Shown here: one piece after another, positions 47,450-56,296 of the stretch
Layout: each line of letters opens with the position of its first letter
Numbering within the stretch: the stretch's first letter is position 1
Assembly (NCBI GenBank): GCA_963784575.1
Contig: CAWARU010000001.1
Location: forward strand, 3,720,001 to 3,784,000
Length of the DNA stretch: 64,000 nucleotides
From: CAWARU01 sp963784575
GTDB taxonomy: Bacteria > Pseudomonadota > Gammaproteobacteria > UBA6186 > Azoamicaceae
Direction of reading: 5' to 3'
Position numbers and translations under genes: made by a program
Notes under the pieces: generated by a model
Told to the model about the DNA's origin: nothing
Databases searched by the model: none
What the model saw: the letters and a program-made list of their open reading frames with translations, nothing else

Positions 47450-47758
47450 ATGAGTGCTACCAGTAGCGACGTTAAAGAATTGATTCATAAAGCTTTACAT
47501 GAAAAAAACGTAGAGGCTGCAGAGAATTTGCTTGAACTATCGTCCGATGAAAAAATTCGTCAAGAGATTTTACAGGGTCTTTTAATACATCCCCATGATC
47601 CTAATCAAAATCCACTGATGAATGCTTTAAAAACACAAAATCATCAAGTTGCAGCTATTTTACTAAAAATCCCAGATTTAAATATTTCAAATATTAAAGA
47701 AAAATCGTATACACTCTTGGTCAATGGAACAAAAGTTAGGGCTGATATGCTAACCTGA
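47450..47758 (+). CDS. Short ankyrin-like protein, possibly a truncated effector
   Basis: The ATG at 47450 gives 102 residues. SSDVKELIHKALHEKNVEAA and NPLMNALKTQNHQVAAILLK look like the first helices of an ankyrin array (A-L-x-x-x-N-x-x-x-A-x-x-L-L), but there is room for only one or two units. The frame then ends in an unrelated tail. The N-terminus resembles that of the small ankyrin protein at 54538-55017. A 12-base palindrome (TTTACATGTAAA, 47401-47412) lies upstream. It may be the remaining start of a longer gene. Confidence 0.5.
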   Translation: MSATSSDVKELIHKALHEKNVEAAENLLELSSDEKIRQEILQGLLIHPHDPNQNPLMNALKTQNHQVAAILLKIPDLNISNIKEKSYTLLVNGTKVRADMLT

Positions 47759-47836
47759 AAATCAAGCACACGCTTTTTATTATTTTAAATAAATTTCATA
47801 TAAAACCCATCAATTATAAATTGAGCGAGAGTACAC

Positions 47837-48898
47837 ATGATTAAAGCAATGGGATATGCCACTCAAGGTGCAAGAGAACCACTCAATTTCTTTGAATTTC
47901 AACGCAGAGAGTTAAGAGCTCATGATATTCAGCTTGAAATTCTCTATTGCGGGATATGTCACTCAGACATTCATAATGCTCGCAATGAATGGCATAATGC
48001 CATCTATCCAATGGTCCCAGGACACGAAATCGTTGGTAAAGTCACTAAAATTGGCGAGGCTGTATCGGAATTTAAAGTAGGTGATCTCGCTGCTGTAGGA
48101 TGCTTGGTGGGATCTTGTCAAAAGTGCAAGAACTGTGGAGAAGGACTGGAACAATATTGTGAAAATGGCTTTACTCTCACTTACAACAGTAAAGATCCTG
48201 AAACTGCGGAAACAACATATGGGGGCTTTTCCAATACAATTGTTGTCAATGATAAATTTGTCCTTCATTTGCCAAAAGAGCTTGATATTAAAGCAGCGGC
48301 ACCTCTTTTATGTGCAGGTATCACTACCTATTCTCCACTTCGTCATTGGAAGGTTGCAAAGGGACAGAAAGTTGGAGTTGTGGGCTTGGGAGGGCTCGGC
48401 CATATGGCGGTCAAATTTGCACATGCCTTTGGCGCAGAGGTAACTGTTATCACGACTTCGCCTAGCAAGGAACAAGATGCGAGAAAGTTGGGTGCATCAA
48501 ACGTCATCATCTCTAAAGATCAGAGACAAATGCAAAAAGAGGCAAACAGTTTTGACTTTATTCTGAATACTGTTCCCAGATCACATGACATGAATCCCTA
48601 TCTCGATCTCTTAAAACGCGATTGCGTCATGGTAATTGTTGGCGCGGTTGAGCCAATAGAACCCGGTGTAGATGGCAGTAAACTCGTCTTTAAGCGTCGA
48701 TCCATTGCAGGTTCGCTCATCGGCGGCCTGAAAGAAACCCAAGAAATGCTTAATTTTTGTGCAGAACATAATGTACTTCCTCAAGTAGAAATGATTCCAA
48801 TCCAGAAAGTCAATGAAGCCTTTGAACGCACCATTAAAAATGATGTAAAGTATCGTTTTGTGATCGATATGGCATCTCTTAGAGAAGAGAGCGCCTAG
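47837..48898 (+). CDS. Zinc-dependent NAD(P)-linked alcohol dehydrogenase (YahK/cinnamyl-alcohol type)
   Basis: This 353-residue intact MDR enzyme has the catalytic zinc site CGICHSDIHNA with PMVPGHEIVG, the structural zinc cysteines in GSCQKCKNCGEGLEQYC, and the Rossmann motif VGVVGLGGLGHMAVKFAHAF. The position after the last strand (ITTSPSKEQDARKLGAS) with a Ser suggests NADP preference (inference). It reduces aldehydes or oxidises primary alcohols. The ATG at 47837 has only a weak GAGAG ribosome site. It stands alone, facing the flavoprotein gene with a 21-base gap. Confidence 0.93.
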   Translation: MIKAMGYATQGAREPLNFFEFQRRELRAHDIQLEILYCGICHSDIHNARNEWHNAIYPMVPGHEIVGKVTKIGEAVSEFKVGDLAAVGCLVGSCQKCKNCGEGLEQYCENGFTLTYNSKDPETAETTYGGFSNTIVVNDKFVLHLPKELDIKAAAPLLCAGITTYSPLRHWKVAKGQKVGVVGLGGLGHMAVKFAHAFGAEVTVITTSPSKEQDARKLGASNVIISKDQRQMQKEANSFDFILNTVPRSHDMNPYLDLLKRDCVMVIVGAVEPIEPGVDGSKLVFKRRSIAGSLIGGLKETQEMLNFCAEHNVLPQVEMIPIQKVNEAFERTIKNDVKYRFVIDMASLREESA

Positions 48899-48919
48899 AA
48901 GCTGCCTTATTGTAAAAAT

Positions 48920-50995
48920 TCAAGTCGAGGACTTAAAAGAACCTGGCTTTTTTGGCATCAAGTCCGGGGGAGATGCTTGTTGTTGCATCGCATCTTTCTT
49001 TTGGTGACCCATCATTTTCATTAAATTCAAGTAATATTGTTTCTGAGTATTCTCGTCTCTTTTGGTTCTTTGAACCTGTTTCTTAAAGACCATGTAAGCT
49101 AAACGCTTAGCGAGATTGCCTCTGGGGCTGGTAAAAGCATTGACTTGCTTTAATATCTTATCTGTTCTTGTTTGCAGCATGGCACTGACGGTGGCTACGG
49201 CCTCAGAATGTGTTGCATAGAGCTTTGTTTTTGCGCGCATCAAATGGTGTTTATCTTGTGCAGCAGTTTCTTTGGTTTTTTCCATGCGATGCTTTAGTTC
49301 TTCCGCTGCTTTTTGTTCTGCTATTGCTCTCCTATCTTCTTCTTGAATTTGTTTGTCAATTACTTTGTCAATTTCAGTCGCTAATTGATTATTTTTTTCA
49401 AAAAGTGTATCCAAATTAAATTCAAGAACCTGCCTCATATCTTCAGGTTCTAGCGGTTCTTTTGAAGCTTTGTCCACCATGCTTTCAAATTCTAGCTTTA
49501 TTTTGTTGTAAAAATGTAGGTATTCCTGTTTTGCTTTTTTTAATTCTTCACTCTGTGATTCAAATTCATCCGCAAAATGCAATAATTTCTTGCCATCTTC
49601 CAAGGAGACCTTACCTAAGCTAATCATTGATTTGGTATAAGCTTTGATGTTGGATTTCTCATCTTGTACCATATGATCCATCATGTCCTCTTTTCTTTTC
49701 AGACGGTTTTTCATAAACTCTTTTAAAATATCAGACTTTGTTTTTGAATCGGGTGTGGATTCATATCTCTCTAACATTTCAAAAAAAGCAATCGAATCAT
49801 CTATCGCATCGGTGGCTCCAGTACCTCTATAAAAATTTGCATTCATAAAAGCATCACCCACACAGACAAAAATCCCATTATTATGTAATGGAACACAAGG
49901 GGTTTCAGTAAATTCTAACATTAAATTAAAGGCGGTTGCTTTGAGCTGATTTGCTTTGTCTATCTCAGGATCATTCATAGGGTTTGGGGTAATATCAAGT
50001 TCAAAGCGAGAATCAGCGTCGACTACATTATACGCATACTTTAACATATTCTTGCTCCATTTTTCCAAAAGAGCAATCATTTTTTCTTTACCTTGCTTTG
50101 ACAAATTCAAATCGGCTATTTTCTGGGGAATTTCACCGGCAATATAAAATTTTGTCCCGTCAGCATTGGAAAATACATAAAACCTTGGTGCAAAAGGTAA
50201 TGTCCAACCCAGTTCGGCTAATTCAGCTTTTTGATCTTTTGTAAGTTGTAATGTACCGCCTTCTATTTCACGAACTTGAACCCTGTGATGTTCTGGGTCC
50301 ATCCCAGGCGCCAATCTCAGAAAAGTCGTAGTTTGCGGCACTGCTCGAACTTGCTTTTCTAATTTTTTATATTCGATTTCTTTCATGAGAGCTTTGCTTG
50401 CTTTCGGCAATGCAGCGACTGCTTTATTAAAAGCTTTGGATACAGTTCTCTGCGCTCCATCTGCGGCTACAAAATAATCAAATTCAATATTATCTGTGCC
50501 TTTAGGAGATTCCACCTTGACGACATTTTTTCCGTTGGAAAAATCAAATGCTTTAATGTCATGCCCGATTCGGATGCGTCCTTCTTTCCTCAAGACGCCA
50601 GTAGGATCTAATTTGTATAATAAAAATCTTTGAACACTATTCAAGGGAACTGCAAAATCATGATAATCCAAAAGAAAACGCTGCTCCTCAGTTAATCCAC
50701 GCATGATTTCTTGTCTTGCTTTTTCATCACCCTCTTTTTGCAATTTCCTCTTTATTAATGCAACTTTTTCAGTATCTTCTTGAGAAAAAATAAAAATATC
50801 AGGATATGCGTTAGGATCAAAAAAGATTCTTTGTTCCCTTGAAAAATGCTCTCTTTTTTCAATTAGAACGAAATCATAACCCTTTTGTTTTGCTTTAATA
50901 ACTTCCACCAGACCACCTGGTCCCATTCCTGCGATGACCATTTTCTTCTTGGCCTCGGGTTTTAGAAGTTCCTCTTTATGTGGTGCTACACTCAT
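48920..50995 (-). CDS. FAD-dependent monooxygenase, PHBH/MICAL-like, with a long coiled-coil tail
   Basis: The gene is intact and encodes 691 residues. The N-terminal FAD site VIAGMGPGGLVEVIKAKQKG is followed by LIEKREHFSREQRIFF, which resembles the E-K-R-x-x-F-S-R block of MICAL actin-oxidising enzymes. The second FAD motif, YFVAADGAQRTVSKA, and the third, NNGIFVCVGDAFMNANFYRG and TGATDAIDD, fit group A flavin hydroxylases. From about residue 470 the chain is helical and charged (KKAKQEYLHFYNKIKLEFES, DRRAIAEQKAAEELKHRMEK) with a basic end. The combination suggests a host-directed oxidase, but a bacterial ubiquinone- or aromatic-type hydroxylase is the alternative. The ATG at 50995 is preceded by AAGGAA. 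Confidence 0.7.
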   Translation of the reverse strand: MSVAPHKEELLKPEAKKKMVIAGMGPGGLVEVIKAKQKGYDFVLIEKREHFSREQRIFFDPNAYPDIFIFSQEDTEKVALIKRKLQKEGDEKARQEIMRGLTEEQRFLLDYHDFAVPLNSVQRFLLYKLDPTGVLRKEGRIRIGHDIKAFDFSNGKNVVKVESPKGTDNIEFDYFVAADGAQRTVSKAFNKAVAALPKASKALMKEIEYKKLEKQVRAVPQTTTFLRLAPGMDPEHHRVQVREIEGGTLQLTKDQKAELAELGWTLPFAPRFYVFSNADGTKFYIAGEIPQKIADLNLSKQGKEKMIALLEKWSKNMLKYAYNVVDADSRFELDITPNPMNDPEIDKANQLKATAFNLMLEFTETPCVPLHNNGIFVCVGDAFMNANFYRGTGATDAIDDSIAFFEMLERYESTPDSKTKSDILKEFMKNRLKRKEDMMDHMVQDEKSNIKAYTKSMISLGKVSLEDGKKLLHFADEFESQSEELKKAKQEYLHFYNKIKLEFESMVDKASKEPLEPEDMRQVLEFNLDTLFEKNNQLATEIDKVIDKQIQEEDRRAIAEQKAAEELKHRMEKTKETAAQDKHHLMRAKTKLYATHSEAVATVSAMLQTRTDKILKQVNAFTSPRGNLAKRLAYMVFKKQVQRTKRDENTQKQYYLNLMKMMGHQKKDAMQQQASPPDLMPKKPGSFKSST

Positions 50996-51162
50996 TTATG
51001 GGTTCCTTTCTTATCATTTATCACAATAATTTATTATTTTTGATTAGAGATAAGAAAAGAAGTTCCCAGGGTAGAATTGTATGTTTTTCTTTTCTAAGAT
51101 AAAATTTTTTATGTGTATTCTTGCCCAACTCTAGTGGCTGCACAAAACAAAAGGAGAAAAAA

Positions 51163-51210
51163 ATGGGAAAGGAAGACTCAGGGCAAACTTGGTGCCCGCA
51201 CTTACTTTAG
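51163..51210 (+). other. 15-codon reading frame with an excellent ribosome site
   Basis: AAAAGGAG stands eight bases before an ATG that encodes MGKEDSGQTWCPHLL and stops at 51210. It overlaps by a few bases the end of the convergent membrane-protein gene. It may be a leader peptide, a micro-protein or the 5' remnant of a deleted gene; nothing downstream on this strand supports attenuation. Confidence 0.25.
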
Positions 51211-51758
51211 GACCGGCCTTTATCCTTCTCCGAGTGAATGAACTTATTTCTTCGGAAAAAGAGTGCTATTAATTTTCCATGACCCAGAATGCGGCCAATT
51301 TCTAAAAAGGCAAAGAGAAAGAAGAATACGAAAATCATATTGATTATATTCGCTAAGATCACAAAAATACCTTTTGCAATAAGTTCATGATAAATGGTTA
51401 TAATTTCTTTTTTATGTATAAATCCGACTATAAAGTGTTCAATAATCTGAAATATTATAACAAAAGAACTGAAGATTATTGTTTTATAGATTACAGGGTA
51501 AATGAGAGGTTTATTTAAAAATCTTTCCCCAAAACCAAAAATTTGACCGATCCTGATAATTTTCGCTAAAATTAATGCCTCAATTATAGCGAAACTGTAA
51601 TGAGTAGTATTAATGGAATACTGTTCTAAGATAAGCCGACGAGAAGTTAGTACTGCTATAAATAAAATCGCTAAAAATATTGCATAGATAGAATACCATT
51701 TAATTTCATCAATTAGAGTTTCTTTCAAAGGCTTTTTAAATTGGCTTGAAAATGTCAT
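51207..51758 (-). CDS. Hypothetical membrane protein with four predicted helices
   Basis: The protein has 183 residues from the ATG at 51758 (an in-frame TTG at 51773 is possible). Hydrophobic segments are WYSIYAIFLAILFIAVL, YSFAIIEALILAKIIRIG, VIYKTIIFSSFVIIFQII and GIFVILANIINMIFVFFFLF, with short charged loops and a basic C-terminal tail (FFRRNKFIHSEKDKGRS). The family is not recognised. It follows the cysteine-protease-like gene on the same strand with a gap of about 80 bases. Confidence 0.6.
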   Translation of the reverse strand: MTFSSQFKKPLKETLIDEIKWYSIYAIFLAILFIAVLTSRRLILEQYSINTTHYSFAIIEALILAKIIRIGQIFGFGERFLNKPLIYPVIYKTIIFSSFVIIFQIIEHFIVGFIHKKEIITIYHELIAKGIFVILANIINMIFVFFFLFAFLEIGRILGHGKLIALFFRRNKFIHSEKDKGRS

Positions 51759-51839
51759 AAATGCAAATCCCAAGGCTTCTTGAGGTGGAAAAACAAAATG
51801 ACATTTTACACTAAAGTTATCTCATCTTACCATTCACCA

Positions 51840-53195
51840 TCATGTAGCTGGTGAAATAACTATTCTTCTTTGCAATCCATACCCGGCGTCGGTTGAACTT
51901 TTCATGCATCTTTTTCTAAAGACATCATACTGGAGTGTGGTAAGAGAATTTTTACCGAGAGCTGGGTCACTTGGAAAATTGGGATCCCAAATAATAACCC
52001 GTTGGTTGGTTTTGTTGTTAATAAAGCCGACTACATCGACAACGTGGCCGCCATGCTCAAAATCCTTCAATAGATCATCGCCAAGATAATCGGCTCTATT
52101 CCAACCACAAAATTCAAACTGTTTTAAATCAAATTTTTCTAATTCTCTGAGTTCTTTGGTTTCTTTTACATTGAATTTTTTCAGGGTTCCTGGTTTATAG
52201 AATCCTGAACCAAAGCCGCCAAAAAAGACCAAAGGTGCTTTGCTATCTTTTAATAATTTTACTAATACATCCATGCTGTCGGTTGCAGGGTCCCATTTTA
52301 TGTATTCGAAATCAAATATTCGCCTCAATTCCCGCTGAATAGCAACTTTGAGAAATCTATCCATGATAACCAAATTTAAATCTCCGAATTTACCTTTTTT
52401 CAAGTCATCACTCAGATCTGTTTTTCTTGGAGCTTCCTCTTGCACTTTTTTAGAGGGTTCGCTTTTAGAAGGTTCTTCCTTAGAAGGTTCGTTCTTTTTA
52501 GGTGTTGGTGTCTCTATCTGTGTTGGTTTTAAAAGACTCATAATTTCAGTTTCAGGATCTTTACCAAGTGCAACTAAAAAATTAACATGAACATTTATAC
52601 TTTCTTTTAACCTAGCATTGTTAAGGTATCCTTTGAGGAAGGCCATCAGATCTGTTTGATCAGATTTATAAAATTTATCGACTAAATCTTTGAGTTCAGC
52701 GGTGGATATTCTTTTTTGAATTTTTTCGCGAACTGAGGATTTTTCCAAATTTGCAAACACCAACAATAGACAATGATAGGTAATATCCTTGGCAGTGACT
52801 TTGGACAATTTTTTACGTAAAAGAGGCACTACATCTGTTTTGTAGATCCCTGACATTTCTAAAAATTGCTCTGCATAAGCTGACAAATAGTTATATTTAT
52901 CAAGTTTTTTAAGCCCTTTTCGTAAATTAGAAACTGCTTTTCTGTCCGCTATGATTTTCTCATCTTTTACATAAAAATATTTCTCGCCCTCTGCAACAAT
53001 AGCCGCTCGTTTCAATGCATTCAGATAGCAACTAGGACCATCCTGAGCTTTTAACATCACGCGCTTTGGTTCCAAGCCTTTTGGATTGGGTTGTCCGATC
53101 GGAATGTTGTTCAATAAAATGCAATCATCGCTCTCGCAAGCAAATGAAGTGGCTTCCTCAGTTTTTAATTTCTGTATTTGTGGTGGTGTTGCCAT
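51840..53195 (-). CDS. Putative papain-like cysteine protease, 451 residues
   Basis: This protein is open and without frameshift. Cys56 lies in LKAQDGPSCYLNALKRAAI (Q-D-G-x-x-C followed by a helix), like a papain-fold nucleophile with its oxyanion Gln. About 330 residues on, HGGHVVDVVGFINN and VIIWDPNFPSD supply a His on a strand and an Asp/Asn, in the order Cys-His-Asp. The middle is helical and carries a KEEPSKSEPSKK-type linker. I cannot assign a MEROPS family. I prefer the ATG at 53195, which has GGAG eight bases upstream, over the ATG at 53204 directly abutting that site. A clear promoter lies at 53254-53282. An effector peptidase or deubiquitinase is an inference. Confidence 0.6.
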   Translation of the reverse strand: MATPPQIQKLKTEEATSFACESDDCILLNNIPIGQPNPKGLEPKRVMLKAQDGPSCYLNALKRAAIVAEGEKYFYVKDEKIIADRKAVSNLRKGLKKLDKYNYLSAYAEQFLEMSGIYKTDVVPLLRKKLSKVTAKDITYHCLLLVFANLEKSSVREKIQKRISTAELKDLVDKFYKSDQTDLMAFLKGYLNNARLKESINVHVNFLVALGKDPETEIMSLLKPTQIETPTPKKNEPSKEEPSKSEPSKKVQEEAPRKTDLSDDLKKGKFGDLNLVIMDRFLKVAIQRELRRIFDFEYIKWDPATDSMDVLVKLLKDSKAPLVFFGGFGSGFYKPGTLKKFNVKETKELRELEKFDLKQFEFCGWNRADYLGDDLLKDFEHGGHVVDVVGFINNKTNQRVIIWDPNFPSDPALGKNSLTTLQYDVFRKRCMKSSTDAGYGLQRRIVISPAT

Positions 53196-53253
53196 AAGGG
53201 ACATCTCCAGAGTTTAGTCGTTTAGTAAATGATATTTTGATAATAAAGGTGTA

Positions 53254-53282
53254 TTTATACCATAATCTATGAGATTCTACAA
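53254..53282 (-). promoter_or_regulatory. Probable promoter of the cysteine-protease-like gene
   Basis: On the minus strand TTGTAG (53282-53277) and TATAAA (53259-53254) are separated by 17 bases, about 60 bases before the chosen start codon. Confidence 0.5.
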
Positions 53283-53392
53283 GTTACCACAAGATTCCAT
53301 AACAAGAAAGGTAAAAATAATAGAAAATTGTAAAAAAGTGTAAAAAATATTTGAAAATCATGATCATAGGTGATATCTTGTCTTGTCATTGC

Positions 53393-53421
53393 TTGACTTC
53401 TTTAATAGTGTGTGATATTAC
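53393..53421 (+). promoter_or_regulatory. Probable promoter of the LRR gene
   Basis: TTGACT (53393-53398) and TATTAC (53416-53421) are separated by exactly 17 bases and lie about 70 bases before the ATG at 53493. They form a divergent pair with the promoter at 53254-53282. Confidence 0.55.
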
Positions 53422-53492
53422 ACAGAAGGTCTGATGCAATTCATTATTATTTTTAGTAGAACAGTTTTAGAATTTTAAATTAGGAGAGTATT

Positions 53493-54506
53493 ATGACCCC
53501 CCAAAAAGAAATAATTGAACAAAAAAAAATAATGGAACAAATCAATTATTGGGAAAAACAAATAGAGGGTAAAGAAGTTGCAGATTTTGGTAAGATTCTT
53601 ATGGATGTTGAGAGTGCTCAAGCGTTGGCTCTGACTTTGAAAAAAAATAGAACATTGCGGTCGCTCACTGTACAGCCTCTGAATGATGCTGCTGTGGAGG
53701 CCATAGCGGGCGCTTTAGAAATCAATACCACGCTGTTATCGATAGCGTTTAAGAAATTATGGGATGGTAATATAGGAGATAATGGAGTGAAAGCCCTGGC
53801 AGATGCTCTGCTCGTAAATGCATCGCTACTGGAAATTAATATAGCCGCTAACACTCCCTTAACTAAAAATGTAACAATAGCTCTAGCCAATGCCATACAA
53901 ATAAATTCAACTCTACGAAGGTTTGAATTGAGTTGTCCCGGGGTATTTTGCTCCCTAGAAGTAGAAGAAGCGATGGCCTTTGCTGATGTTATAAAAGCAA
54001 ATAAAACACTGGAGTATTTGACTCTATCTTGTAGGAATATTAATACAGCCAGTATTATTACCTTGACAGATGCTCTCATTGTAAATAAAACATTACGGCA
54101 TTTTTTTCTTTTTAGAGGGCCGAGATTTAATAGAAAAGAGATGCAGGCTATCAGTGCAGCGCTTGATATTAATCATTGGGTCAATATCTCATACTGGGCA
54201 GAACCGTCATTATTGCCTGATTTGCAAAGTGAAATACGAAAGAAACTTGAACGAAACACTCGAAATCGAGTCCAAGCAGGGGTCACAGATCTTCATAAAC
54301 AACTTGCATCAGTTCTCCAACAGTTTTCTCATGACGTTATAGATGTGGTGAGTGGATATGTAATAGATGCGAACGTTGTAAGAAAAGATCCCTACTTCGA
54401 CGGTACTTTTAACAGCACCAGTATATTGGATCTTAAGAAAATGTCAGAGCAGGCTAAACAAACAGCAATTGCGTCGTCGAAACCCTCGAGATCTCTGAAG
54501 AGTTAA
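53493..54506 (+). CDS. Leucine-rich-repeat protein (ribonuclease-inhibitor type), 337 residues
   Basis: The ATG at 53493 is preceded by AGGAGAG. After a charged start come about six RI-type repeats of 28-30 residues (LALTLKKNRTLRSLTVQPLN, AIAGALEINTTLLSIAF, ALADALLVNASLLEINIAAN, TLTDALIVNKTLRHFFLFRG). The C-terminus LHKQLASVLQQFSHDVIDVV, SGYVIDANVVRKDPYF resembles the end of the LRR protein at 30964-32283. RI-type LRRs are protein-binding and common among effectors of intracellular bacteria. Its closest repeats in the window are the LRRs inside the mosaic Sel1 protein. Confidence 0.75.
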   Translation: MTPQKEIIEQKKIMEQINYWEKQIEGKEVADFGKILMDVESAQALALTLKKNRTLRSLTVQPLNDAAVEAIAGALEINTTLLSIAFKKLWDGNIGDNGVKALADALLVNASLLEINIAANTPLTKNVTIALANAIQINSTLRRFELSCPGVFCSLEVEEAMAFADVIKANKTLEYLTLSCRNINTASIITLTDALIVNKTLRHFFLFRGPRFNRKEMQAISAALDINHWVNISYWAEPSLLPDLQSEIRKKLERNTRNRVQAGVTDLHKQLASVLQQFSHDVIDVVSGYVIDANVVRKDPYFDGTFNSTSILDLKKMSEQAKQTAIASSKPSRSLKS

Positions 54507-54537
54507 GAATTTGCTAATTTCACGCTATTTTCGAACG

Positions 54538-55017
54538 CTATCTTCGAATCTTTCCTCGTTTGTCTTTTTCAATCGACGGGTCTGCTCCCTTTTCGATAAG
54601 AAATCGCTCTAATTTTTCATCTCCGTTCTCTTTGGCATGATGCAAAGGCGTCCCTCCATCTTGCCCCTTACGATTCAGATCGATATCTTTGCGATCCAAT
54701 AAAGGCTTTAATAATGCCTCATCAAAGCCCATATCAATTGCATAAATCAGAGGTGTGTCTCCCTTCATTGGTGTTACAGTTTGATTCACATCCAGCTCAC
54801 GTACCTTGAGCAATAAGTTTAATATCAGAAAAGCCAACTTCTCTTTTTCTTTAGATTCAGGTCTTGCTACATTCTGCAGCGCTACAGCAAGCGGAGTTAA
54901 ATCCGATACTTCATGATCATTGATTTTTTTTATGATATTGGGATCTTCTACTAGTTTTTTAACAGCCTCTAGATTTTGTTTATTGATGGCCTCATACAGT
55001 TCTTTAATATCACTCAT
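54538..55017 (-). CDS. Small ankyrin-repeat protein, 159 residues
   Basis: The ATG at 55017 is chosen because TGGAGG lies seven bases upstream; a frame from 55041 would contain that site. SDIKELYEAINKQNLEAVKK, DLTPLAVALQNVAR, GDTPLIYAIDMGFDEALLKP and GGTPLHHAKENGDEKLERFL are four ankyrin units covering nearly the whole protein. No signal peptide is visible. It converges with the LRR gene. Confidence 0.8.
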   Translation of the reverse strand: MSDIKELYEAINKQNLEAVKKLVEDPNIIKKINDHEVSDLTPLAVALQNVARPESKEKEKLAFLILNLLLKVRELDVNQTVTPMKGDTPLIYAIDMGFDEALLKPLLDRKDIDLNRKGQDGGTPLHHAKENGDEKLERFLIEKGADPSIEKDKRGKIRR

Positions 55018-55129
55018 ATCAAAACCTCCATTTTTCTCCATTTTTTTAGATTAAGGTTTTAATGAATGGTTCCAATAAATGGGTTGTAGATACATTGAAT
55101 TTCTAACAAACTTCAACTATGGTTTGATA

Positions 55130-56294
55130 ATGAACAGAAAATTTAGTCTCAAAATTGGTATTGGTTCGTTATTTTTATTAGCCTGCGCCCTGGCCAGTTA
55201 TGCTAAAGCAGCCTCGAGTGTTGCATCACCAAATACAAGAACTGCAACTGAATCATCGACTAATGGCAGCAATACCAATCAAATTCAAAGCAATCTACCT
55301 CAAAAGGAATCGAAAAAGGTGTTTCAAGACAAAGTTGTGTTAATTACGGGTGGTACGTCGGGTATTGGTCTGGCTACTGCGGTCCAATTTGCAGCAAATG
55401 GGGCAGCTCATGTTATTGTTTGTGGGAGAAACCCCTCCAAATGGGAAGCAGCACAAAGCTATATCAAAAATAACCTTTCGGATTCGGAAATAAAGACTAT
55501 AGAATATATTCCCTGTGACGTTCGAATCGAAGCACAAATCAAAAAACTGATTGAGGACATCTTTAAAAAGTATAAAAGGTTAGATATTTGTTTCAATAAT
55601 GCTGGTGTTCAGCCAGGCGATTTTACTTTAAAAGCGAATATTATGATGATGGAATTTGATTCATTGATTGATAAAGATGGATCGATTCTGTATAGATTGC
55701 CTCCACCACAACCAACAAGCCCCTGTCTGCAAGATAATTCTTGCCCACCCATTCTGAATACGCAGCATACCAATGCATCACCCTTTGCAGAAAGTCCGAT
55801 TGCTACCAGCATTTTTGGTGTTTTCTATAGCTTAAAATGGGAACTGAAATACATACTTGAAATGCAACCGAAAGAATTACCTGTAGCCATTATTAATACT
55901 TCCAGTCGAAATGGTATTATCCCAGATCCCCATAGACCGATATATGCCGGTGCCAAAGCGTTTATTATCTCTCTCACGCGCGGAACTTCTAATCAAATAG
56001 CACAACAAGTTGTCAATGAGAAACGCGCTGCCATTCGTATAAATGCCATTTCGCCAGGTCCCGTGGACACACCGCTTGAAAGAGCAGCTTTTCCAGGATC
56101 TCGATGCCAATTTTAATCAATCTGCTTCACTTGGCGTGCCCATGCAAAGAGTTGCAAAACCTGAAGAAATTGCATCGGTTGTTCTGTTCTTGGCAGATGA
56201 TACAAAGGCAAGTTATATCACGGGTGCGAATATTCCAGTGGATGGCGGCGATGTTGCTTCTCCCTTGATAACTTCGCCAAGTAACGCTAAGTAA
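55130..56294 (+). pseudogene. Short-chain dehydrogenase/reductase with an N-terminal signal sequence, one frameshift
   Basis: From the ATG at 55130 a classic signal peptide (MNRKFSLKIGIGSLFLLACA, cut likely after SYAKA) and a Ser/Thr/Asn linker precede the SDR domain. The domain has VVLITGGTSGIGLATAVQFA (NAD(P) site), IPCDVR, CFNNAGVQ, INTSSRNG (catalytic Ser) and YAGAKAFI (Tyr-x-x-x-Lys). An unusual Pro-rich insert with two Cys (PPPQPTSPCLQDNSCPP) sits between the NNAG strand and the Ser strand. Near 56085 the frame shifts and the end continues in another frame: MQRVAKPEEIASVVLFLADD, GANIPVDGGD. Without the shift the protein has 387 residues. Export of an NAD(P)-dependent enzyme is odd. Confidence 0.75.
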
Positions 56295-56296
56295 AG

